7,713 nucleotides of DNA from Patescibacteria group bacterium (GTDB taxonomy: Bacteria > Patescibacteriota > WWE3 > 2-01-FULL-39-13). The position numbers and the translations under genes were made by a program. A model generated the notes under the pieces. That model worked only from the letters and a program-made list of their open reading frames with translations, made no database searches and was not told where the DNA came from. The DNA lies in NCBI GenBank assembly GCA_030916925.1, contig JAUPVU010000079.1, positions 1 through 7,713 of the forward strand. Reading direction: 5' to 3'. Positions within the stretch are counted from its first letter, which is position 1, and every line of letters starts with the position of its first letter. Shown here in pieces: positions 1 through 5,193 of the stretch.

Positions 1-1
1 T

Positions 2-130
2 AATGATTTGACATCAACCAAGGTGCTCATGACTGAACACTATGTAAATACAAATCGGCAGTCAGAGTTTTATTCTACTTTTTACATCCAGAATGAAGGT
101 ACATGCGAAGGACAATTGAAAATCCCCTAG
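2..130 (+). CDS. C-terminal fragment of an unidentified protein
   Basis: An open frame enters from the left edge and runs 42 codons to a TAG at 128-130. The other two plus-strand frames are closed within the first nine bases. The visible tail is polar with alternating aromatic and hydroxyl residues (for example EFYSTFYIQNEG) and one cysteine close to the end, which looks more like a beta-rich C-terminus than a helical one. I do not recognise the family. It converges on the minus-strand GPP34-like gene, and the two stop codons share the palindrome CTAG at 127-130. No terminator hairpin is visible between them. Because only a short tail is present, the reading frame itself is the main evidence and the function is unknown. 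Confidence 0.5.
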   Translation, partial: NDLTSTKVLMTEHYVNTNRQSEFYSTFYIQNEGTCEGQLKIP

Positions 131-819
131 GGAGTTCTAAAATTCCATCCTTGTATATAGCTTTCTGCAATAGTTCTAAGTTTAAGATTGGGACCATTGA
201 ATAATTCCGCATCTAACATTTTATTAATCAATTCATCTTCAGAAGGACTCAAATATGATTTTAAAACGTCAGTATATTTATCACTCAAAAGAAGACTCAG
301 TAACAAATCGTATTCAGATATTGTTCCTGAACTAATTGATTTTCTTAGCCTCTCGATGATTTCGGATTTTGCATTATCACCTTTTTCTGTGCTATTTGTT
401 ATTACGGAATTGAAAAACAATAAATATTTAGATTTCTTAACTGTTAAAAGACCCTCTTTTTCGAGATGATCATTTATTTTGTCAATTATTTGAAATCTTA
501 CTTTTTGTTTTTTGGGATAATCGATGCTAGAAAAGTAATTAATCCAATAGGGGAGTGACTTCTCTGGGTCATTTTTAATTGCTTGTATTGCATCGTTTAT
601 GTAATCGATATTAGAAATTTCATTTTCGGTATATTTCACATTCCCATTCACTATAGAAATCATCCCATTAAGATAAAGGTCTGTAATTACCCCGCACGAA
701 GCATGAAAGTCTAATTGAATATCCATCCAGCTTGGTAAAAATTTTACTTCAGAGGCTTCATAATTTTTTGATGGAGTGCTAATAAATAAAAAGAATGCTT
801 CTGTGAGTGGTAAATTCAT
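127..819 (-). CDS. GPP34 (Golgi phosphoprotein 3)-like protein
   Basis: This 230-residue soluble protein has no signal peptide and no membrane segment. Its layout resembles the GPP34/GOLPH3 family. An N-terminal 'LPLTEAFFLFIS' helix (residues 3-14) stands where the family has its L-EEL-LLAL segment. A helix with 'ITDLYLNGMISI' (45-56) matches the A-L-EL-L-GRI region. 'YWINYFSS' (91-98) matches the conserved W-containing helix. 'INDHLEKEGLLTVKK' (115-129) matches the L-E-KGIL segment, followed by a RLRK helix and a Leu-rich segment near 170-190. Family members bind phosphatidylinositol-4-phosphate in eukaryotes; the role of bacterial members is poorly defined. The assignment rests on pattern recognition of these spaced motifs, so it is tentative. 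The ATG at 819 has no Shine-Dalgarno, and an AT-rich -10-like TATTAT (832-837, minus strand) lies just upstream. It could be transcribed with the Tat gene, which ends 64 bases upstream. Confidence 0.5.
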   Translation of the reverse strand: MNLPLTEAFFLFISTPSKNYEASEVKFLPSWMDIQLDFHASCGVITDLYLNGMISIVNGNVKYTENEISNIDYINDAIQAIKNDPEKSLPYWINYFSSIDYPKKQKVRFQIIDKINDHLEKEGLLTVKKSKYLLFFNSVITNSTEKGDNAKSEIIERLRKSISSGTISEYDLLLSLLLSDKYTDVLKSYLSPSEDELINKMLDAELFNGPNLKLRTIAESYIQGWNFRTP

Positions 820-883
820 AATAAATTCAAAATAATATTAACATAACGACTATCCTGAAAGATATACTTTGCAGAATTTCGCA

Positions 884-2248
884 TTATAGTTTTGGCTTTA
901 TTGTGATAAGGCCGGCCGTACCAGGTGGAAATTCATCTTTGAATTCCTCTGAAAAATCATGTGCAGATCCATAGACGATACCAATGTTTTCATTTTGATT
1001 AAATGGATCAGAACTGTGAATAGTCTTTAAAACACTAGTTTCACGAGGAGTGAGAGCATTAAGATCTGTTTGCTTGTTAATTTTTGCGATTAATTCTTCT
1101 GCCTTTCTTCTCTCCTCTTCAGAAATATTATCCTGATTCAGTTTTGTTACCGCAATTCTAAAGAGCGCCTGTGTAAATCCTATGTTACGAAAGTAGGATG
1201 GAGACTCTCCAGGATATAAAGAAATTTCATTATTAAGAAACAGCATTACCGCGGCACCTAAATCCATGTAAGGAAATGATGTTGCATTAAGATCATCAAG
1301 GTACTCGAAAGTAAACTCATCTTTAGAACTGTCTTTGCGTGATTGTTTTGGTAACGGTAATGTGCCAGCGTTTAGTCGTCTTGCTGTTTGTAGTAATAAA
1401 AAATCTAGTGCAGAGTGAGCTTTATAATAGTAATAGTATTTTATATCGCCTGATAGGTTGCCGCCAAATATCGCTTCACTTGGCTTAAAAGTATCAAGAT
1501 CAAAGCCTAGATGTACGACTAGGGCTTCCCGTATTTTTATATAACCCTCAGTTAAAGTATTCCATTTTTGAGGATCATGTTCTTGTATAGAGGCAAGTGT
1601 TCCAGATGATTGTTCCCTAACAAAGCTTAAGTATCCGAGCAGTTTGTCATCTACTCCTTCATCAAAAATATGCTTAGTGTTACTTTCAAGGATCATTTTT
1701 TCAATTGCTTCCTGAGATTTAGCTATCGTATCGATCGATAGCATATTCTGTACATTACCGACAAAATCATTTCGTCCATGACTCTGTCCAAAATGTACAA
1801 TAATTGGCTTACCTTGTGGGGGCTCAACATCAATGGTGCCAGTATATTTTATTCCGTCAGTAAATTCGAAATCTGTGGGATTTATACCAATAAATTCTTT
1901 TATTCGATCATTCGGATTGACCGTAACTTCAGGAGCCAACGGTGTCGGAGTAACGTTATCTTCAGATATTGATGAGGTTGGGTCAAGTAATGACGTGATT
2001 GCGCGTGATGCTACGACTGGGCCTGCTGCGCTTGCTAGGACTGTTGCCGCCGCTGCTCCTCCAGCTAATCGGAGAAATTGACGTCTGCTGAGTATTGAGT
2101 TTACCGACGAATTTTCAGGTTTTGGTGTTTCTGGTATGGATTGATCAGTTAAAACATCTGCTTGAGATGTTATAGATTCACTGTTGTATGGTTCCGGAGG
2201 AATTGGTTCAGTTAATTCGGGCATTATTTTCATCAAGTTTAGCGCCAT
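884..2248 (-). CDS. Tat-exported TIKI/TraB/EreA-superfamily-like protein
   Basis: About 454 residues from the ATG at 2248; ATGs at 2233 and 2224 are equally plausible and none has a clear Shine-Dalgarno. The frame stays open back through the tRNA gene to 2374, but that part is not credible as coding. Residues 54-60 (SRRQFLR) form a textbook twin-arginine motif. It is followed by an Ala-rich hydrophobic stretch (about 63-81), so export in folded form by Tat is expected, after an unusually long polar N-region. A Pro/Thr/Ser-rich linker follows. The mature part has a strand-like 'KPIIVHFGQSHGR' (147-159) and ends with 'IGIVYGSAHDF' (422-432). GQSH and GSAH are two GX2H motifs, placed near the N- and C-terminal ends of the domain as in the TIKI/TraB/ChaN/erythromycin-esterase superfamily, and 'HIFDEGV' supplies the acidic residue after strand 2. 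The substrate is unknown; hydrolase activity is an inference. A tRNA-Glu gene precedes it by 44 bases. Confidence 0.6.
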   Translation of the reverse strand: MALNLMKIMPELTEPIPPEPYNSESITSQADVLTDQSIPETPKPENSSVNSILSRRQFLRLAGGAAAATVLASAAGPVVASRAITSLLDPTSSISEDNVTPTPLAPEVTVNPNDRIKEFIGINPTDFEFTDGIKYTGTIDVEPPQGKPIIVHFGQSHGRNDFVGNVQNMLSIDTIAKSQEAIEKMILESNTKHIFDEGVDDKLLGYLSFVREQSSGTLASIQEHDPQKWNTLTEGYIKIREALVVHLGFDLDTFKPSEAIFGGNLSGDIKYYYYYKAHSALDFLLLQTARRLNAGTLPLPKQSRKDSSKDEFTFEYLDDLNATSFPYMDLGAAVMLFLNNEISLYPGESPSYFRNIGFTQALFRIAVTKLNQDNISEEERRKAEELIAKINKQTDLNALTPRETSVLKTIHSSDPFNQNENIGIVYGSAHDFSEEFKDEFPPGTAGLITIKPKL

Positions 2249-2292
2249 TTTTAGGACTAAAACAGCAGTTTGACACGGACTTAGTACAATTT

Positions 2293-2367
2293 TGGTGACC
2301 CTACCGGGATTCGAACCCGGATTACCAGGATGAGAACCTGGCGTCCTAACCATTAGACGATAGGGCC
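2293..2367 (-). tRNA. tRNA-Glu (anticodon CTC)
   Basis: On the minus strand the sequence starting GGCCCTATCG folds as a complete cloverleaf. The 7-bp acceptor GGCCCTA pairs with TAGGGTC, including one G-U at the second pair. The D arm contains GGTTAGGA. The anticodon stem CCAGG/CCTGG closes a TTCTCAT loop with U33 and anticodon CTC, and the T arm CCGGG-TTCGAAT-CCCGG is canonical. Discriminator A is followed by a genomically encoded CCA (2293-2295). It reads GAG glutamate codons. Its 5' end is a few bases downstream of a TATAAT box on the same strand. Confidence 0.96.
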
Positions 2368-2379
2368 TTAACAAACGAG

Positions 2380-2385
2380 ATTATA
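2380..2385 (-). promoter_or_regulatory. -10 box for the tRNA-Glu gene
   Basis: On the minus strand a perfect TATAAT lies here. A start about 7 bases downstream would fall near 2373, six bases before the mature 5' end of the tRNA. The hexamer at about 17 bases spacing (TGCAAA, 2403-2408) is a poor -35 match, so only the -10 element is well supported. The same transcript could continue into the Tat-protein gene. Confidence 0.5.
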
Positions 2386-2493
2386 ACCTAAAAACGGTCT
2401 TTTTTGCATATTTACATTCAAATTACACTAGCTATTTCAGGTTAATTAGTATATAGTAATTTGCTGCTCAAAACAGCTGTCCAGATGCCCCTT

Positions 2494-2513
2494 TAGGTTG
2501 TATTGACAACCTA
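2494..2513. repeat. Inverted repeat over the greA -35 box (candidate operator)
   Basis: TAGGTTG (2494-2500) and CAACCTA (2507-2513) are perfect 7-bp inverted arms with a 6-base centre TATTGA. The dyad contains the TTGACA -35 hexamer (2503-2508). Its length and symmetry suit a dimeric repressor operator. It lies upstream of the predicted transcription start, so an RNA attenuator is unlikely. Confidence 0.5.
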
Positions 2514-2530
2514 TGGTAGTAGTTTAAAAT
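2503..2530 (+). promoter_or_regulatory. Sigma-70-type promoter of the gre-lysS block
   Basis: A consensus -35 TTGACA (2503-2508) and a -10 TAAAAT (2525-2530, 5 of 6 consensus) are separated by 16 bases. Transcription would begin near 2537, giving a leader of about 57 bases before the first gre ATG. It is the only good two-box promoter in the window, and both boxes are overlapped by inverted repeats, which suggests regulation by a DNA-binding protein. Confidence 0.7.
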
Positions 2531-2536
2531 ACCATA
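2512..2536. repeat. Inverted repeat over the greA -10 box (candidate operator)
   Basis: TATGGTA (2512-2518) and TACCATA (2530-2536) are perfect 7-bp inverted arms around an 11-base centre that holds most of the TAAAAT -10 box. The left arm abuts the dyad over the -35 box, overlapping it by two bases. Together the two dyads cover the whole promoter core up to the predicted +1. Confidence 0.5.
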
Positions 2537-2593
2537 TCTGTGGAAGAATAAATAAAAAAAACGATTAGATTGTTACAACGGGAAAAAAGAAAA

Positions 2594-3070
2594 ATGACAA
2601 CAATATTAAAAGACTCAAACAACATATTAATGACTCAGGGAGGATACGATGCCCTGTTAGAAGAATTGAAGACCTTAATTGAGGTTCAGCGTCCTGCGGT
2701 GGTACAAGCTATTCAAGATGCTAGAGCGATGGGTGATTTGAGTGAAAATGGAATGTATACTGCAGCAAGAGAAAAACAGGCATTTTTGGAAGGTAGAATT
2801 CGAGAAGTCGAGGATTTAATCAAGAGAGCTGAAATTGCAGCCAAAACTACACGAAATGAAGTTAGTCTTGGCTCACATGTAAAAGTACAATCTGATAAAG
2901 ATGTATTAGAATACTATGTTGTAAGTCCAGAAGAAGTTGATTTTAAAACGAATAAAATTTCACATGAATCACCACTTGGACAAGCACTCATGGGCAAAAA
3001 ATTAAACGAAGAGTTTAATGTTACTGCTCCTGTTGGTATTAAAAAGTATAAAATAATTGAAATAAAATAA
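2594..3070 (+). CDS. greA: Transcription elongation (cleavage) factor GreA, copy 1
   Basis: GreA rescues backtracked RNA polymerase by inserting its coiled coil into the secondary channel and stimulating cleavage of the RNA 3' end. From the ATG at 2594 the product has 158 residues, the same length as E. coli GreA. The N-terminal antiparallel coiled coil spans about 17-82. Its tip reads ARAMGDLSENGMY, with D48 and E51 aligning with the catalytic acidic pair of GreA. The C-terminal FKBP-like domain shows SPEEVDFKTNKIS and ESPLGQALMGKK. An in-frame TTG at 2570 would add eight Lys/Arg-rich residues that the family does not need, so I prefer 2594, although neither start has a strong Shine-Dalgarno. 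The stop overlaps the next gre start (TAATG), implying coupled translation. A promoter with two inverted repeats lies upstream. Confidence 0.93.
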   Translation: MTTILKDSNNILMTQGGYDALLEELKTLIEVQRPAVVQAIQDARAMGDLSENGMYTAAREKQAFLEGRIREVEDLIKRAEIAAKTTRNEVSLGSHVKVQSDKDVLEYYVVSPEEVDFKTNKISHESPLGQALMGKKLNEEFNVTAPVGIKKYKIIEIK

Positions 3071-3537
3071 TGGCATTCGATAGTTTTTTAACAGTAGAAG
3101 GACACAAAAAAATAAAAGAAGAGTTAGAAATGTTACGTACAGTAGCAAAAGTTCAAATAGCAGAGAAGATAAGGGATGCAAGGGAAATGGGTGATGTACT
3201 AGAAAATACGATGTATGATGCATACATCGAAGACCAAGGAAGAATAGAAGGACGCATTGCAGAACTCGAAGAAATTTTAGGGCGATCACAAGTAATTGAA
3301 ATAGATTCTCTTAAAAAAAGTGACACAGCATCAGTTGGTCACTCTGTAAAAGTAAAATTTAATGGGAAAGAAGATTCATTCACTTTAGTAGGAAGCGCTG
3401 AGGCAGATCCTTCTGAGAAAAAAATCTCAATCGAATCACCAGTTGGAAAAGCTCTTTTAGGGGCTAAAGTTGGTGAAACGATTATTGTTGAAACTCCTCA
3501 AATCCGAGTTGAATATCTTGTAAAAGATATCACCTAA
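3070..3537 (+). CDS. GreA-family transcript cleavage factor, copy 2
   Basis: This 155-residue protein is a second GreA/GreB paralogue, divergent from its neighbour. The coiled coil spans about 11-75 and its tip reads AREMGDVLENTMY, with D42 and E45 retained, so cleavage activity is expected; a tip lacking the acids would instead suggest an inhibitory Gfh-type factor. The sequence then follows the family closely: EDQGRIEGRIAELEEIL, and a C-terminal domain with VGSAEADPSEKKIS and ESPVGKALLGAKVGE. Both copies carry Met where E. coli GreA has Glu in the EN-x-E-Y segment, which hints at a shared origin by duplication. The gene has no promoter or Shine-Dalgarno of its own. Its ATG uses the last base of the preceding TAA, so it is probably made by translational coupling. 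It precedes lysS by 56 bases. Confidence 0.9.
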   Translation: MAFDSFLTVEGHKKIKEELEMLRTVAKVQIAEKIRDAREMGDVLENTMYDAYIEDQGRIEGRIAELEEILGRSQVIEIDSLKKSDTASVGHSVKVKFNGKEDSFTLVGSAEADPSEKKISIESPVGKALLGAKVGETIIVETPQIRVEYLVKDIT

Positions 3538-3570
3538 CAAAAACATCCAACTGAAATAGTGAAATTTATT

Positions 3571-3587
3571 AGCATGTATAATATGCT
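3571..3587 (+). promoter_or_regulatory. -10 box of lysS inside a short inverted repeat
   Basis: A perfect TATAAT (3577-3582) is flanked by AGCAT (3571-3575) and ATGCT (3583-3587), an exact 5-bp inverted repeat. Transcription would start near 3589, only about five bases before the lysS ATG, making a nearly leaderless mRNA. No TTGACA-like -35 is found at normal spacing, so the promoter would be weak or activator-dependent; readthrough from the gre genes is also likely. Confidence 0.45.
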
Positions 3588-3593
3588 TATCAC

Positions 3594-5093
3594 ATGGAAA
3601 ACGAATTGCTTCCGTTAAACCAACTCCGTAAAATCAGAATTGAAAAATTAAACAAACTAAAGCAACTTGGAATTAACCCTTTTGTTTCAAAAGCCGTTAA
3701 AGATTATCAAATTTCCCAAATAAAAAATGAATATGAGAAGTATGAAAATAGTGAAATGACACTATCTGGAAGGCTAATGTCACTAAGAGAGCATGGCGAA
3801 TTAGTATTCGCTGATTTAGAAGATACAACTGGAAGAATTCAAATTTATATAAAACATGAAGGATTAACTCCTCATGACGATGAATTAAAAAATATTGGAT
3901 TTGATGAATTAGGATTATTAGACATAGGTGATTTTGTTCAAGTGACTGGTATTATTACGAAAACAAAAAGAGGCGAAATATCAATCGCCCCTGGAATTAT
4001 CAAATTACTCACCAAAACAATCAGACCATTACCAAGCCAGCACTTTGGATTAAAAGACGAAGAAGAAAGATATCGACAACGTTATGTTGATTTTATTTTA
4101 AATCCTGATGTTAGAGAAATGTTTAATAAAAAATCTAAATTCTGGAATTCGATGAGGAATTTTCTCGTTGCTGAAGGCTTCCTAGAAGTAGAGACACCGG
4201 TGTTAGAGAATACAGCAGGTGGCGCAGATGCAGCTCCTTTTGAAACTCATCATAACGCCTTGGATATGGATGTTTATCTTCGAATTTCTATGGGAGAACT
4301 ATGGCAAAAAAGACTTATGGTTGGAATGTTCGAAAAAACATTTGAAATCGGAAGACAATTTAGAAATGAAGGGATGAGTAGAGAACATCTACAAGATTAT
4401 TCTCAAATGGAATTCTACTGGGCCTATGCAAATTATCTAGACTCAATGGCACTCGTTGAAAGAATGTATAAATATGTTGCTTTTGAGACTTTTGGAAAAT
4501 ATGAATTCGAGATTGGGGGATTTACAGTAGACCTAAGCAAAAAGTGGGAGCATGTCGATTATGTTGAGGCCATAAAAAAAGATTCAGGAATCGATATAAC
4601 TCAAGCCACTGAAAAAGAAATGCATGAATATCTAAAACAAAATAAAATTCATTGTAGTCCAAGCGATAAATATCCTAGACTTGTAGATTTATTATGGAAA
4701 CAAGTGAGAAAGAAAATCGCAGGTCCTGCATTTTTAGTAAATCATCCAGTAGAGGTATCACCATTAGCAAAAAGAAAAGAAGAAAGTCCGAAATTTGTTG
4801 AGAGGTATCAAATTATATTAGCTGGTAGTGAAATGGGAAATGGATATAGCGAGTTAAATGATCCAATAGATCAAGCGGAGCGTTTTGAAGTACAACAAAG
4901 TATGAGAGAGTCCGGTGATGCCGAGGCTCAAATGCACGACTATGATTTTGTTAGAGCTTTAGAATATGGAATGCCTCCTGTTACAGGATTTGGAATTAGT
5001 GAAAGGCTATTTTCATTCCTAATGGATAAACCAATTAGGGAGTGTGTGATGTTTCCATTATTAAAGCCAGAAAATCCTTCAGAGAATGAATAA
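3594..5093 (+). CDS. lysS: Lysyl-tRNA synthetase, class II
   Basis: LysRS attaches lysine to tRNA-Lys using ATP, in the cytoplasm. The 499-residue length is normal for the bacterial class II enzyme. An N-terminal OB-fold anticodon-binding domain spans about 55-140 (LSGRLMSLREHGELVFADLED). The class II catalytic domain follows. Motif 1 lies around 184-202 (MRNFLVAEGFLEVETPV), then GGADAAPFETHHNALDMDVYLRIS. Motif 2 is FEIGRQFRNEGMS (250-262). MGNGYSELNDPIDQAERF (414-431) is the conserved substrate-pocket region. Motif 3 is GFGISERLF (465-473) with Arg471. Compared with E. coli (GLGIGIDR), motif 3 is one residue shorter, and the RISMGELWQKRL stretch replaces RIAPELYLKRL. I recall both as a CPR-type variant. 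The ATG is the only reasonable start; an in-frame stop lies 15 bases upstream and there is no Shine-Dalgarno. Confidence 0.97.
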   Translation: MENELLPLNQLRKIRIEKLNKLKQLGINPFVSKAVKDYQISQIKNEYEKYENSEMTLSGRLMSLREHGELVFADLEDTTGRIQIYIKHEGLTPHDDELKNIGFDELGLLDIGDFVQVTGIITKTKRGEISIAPGIIKLLTKTIRPLPSQHFGLKDEEERYRQRYVDFILNPDVREMFNKKSKFWNSMRNFLVAEGFLEVETPVLENTAGGADAAPFETHHNALDMDVYLRISMGELWQKRLMVGMFEKTFEIGRQFRNEGMSREHLQDYSQMEFYWAYANYLDSMALVERMYKYVAFETFGKYEFEIGGFTVDLSKKWEHVDYVEAIKKDSGIDITQATEKEMHEYLKQNKIHCSPSDKYPRLVDLLWKQVRKKIAGPAFLVNHPVEVSPLAKRKEESPKFVERYQIILAGSEMGNGYSELNDPIDQAERFEVQQSMRESGDAEAQMHDYDFVRALEYGMPPVTGFGISERLFSFLMDKPIRECVMFPLLKPENPSENE

Positions 5094-5154
5094 AGAAGAA
5101 GCCCTACAACTTTTGCAAGCAATGAAGCAACATGCCCGTACTCTCGCATTATAA
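5086..5154 (+). CDS. Possible 22-residue leader ORF between lysS and serS
   Basis: An ATG overlapping the last codons of lysS opens a 22-residue frame (MNKEEALQLLQAMKQHARTL then Ala-Leu) ending in TAA at 5152-5154. It is in the same frame as serS, with no further stop before the serS ATG 40 bases downstream. The peptide is helical and charged, and contains no serine, so it is not a classical serine-attenuation peptide. It could be a coupling ORF, the remnant of a lost gene (MNKEEAL- starts occur in HD-domain hydrolases, from memory) or chance. Confidence 0.2.
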   Translation: MNKEEALQLLQAMKQHARTLAL

Positions 5155-5173
5155 TGGACGTTTGGTGTAGAAT
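5150..5173 (+). promoter_or_regulatory. Candidate -10 boxes upstream of serS
   Basis: Two -10-like hexamers precede serS: TATAAT at 5150-5155 and TAGAAT at 5168-5173, the latter directly preceded by TG as in the lysS box. They would give leaders of roughly 32 and 14 bases. Neither has a convincing -35 element at 16-18 bases, and the lysS-serS gap contains no terminator, so cotranscription from upstream remains possible. Confidence 0.3.
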
Positions 5174-5193
5174 TAACACAGTTCAAAAAACCT

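Noticed and set aside
188..469. Plus-strand frame of 93 codons
   Set aside because: It is antisense to the GPP34-like gene, which has the coherent protein pattern.
1778..2081. Plus-strand frames antisense to the Tat protein
   Set aside because: They are low-complexity mirror readings of the signal peptide and linker, with no ribosome binding site or recognisable motif.
2249..2374. N-terminal extension of the Tat-protein frame back to an ATG at 2374
   Set aside because: It runs through the whole tRNA-Glu gene; the Pro/Gly-rich translation is the tRNA read as protein.
2473..2480. 8-bp palindrome ACAGCTGT upstream of the gre promoter
   Set aside because: Too short to distinguish from chance and about 22 bases upstream of the -35 box.
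2570..2593. TTG start giving eight more residues on the first GreA
   Set aside because: The ATG at 2594 yields the family-typical 158 residues, and the TTG has no ribosome binding site.
3002..3289. Minus-strand Leu/Phe-rich frame across the gre junction
   Set aside because: It looks membrane-like only because it is the complement of Lys/Glu-rich coiled-coil codons.
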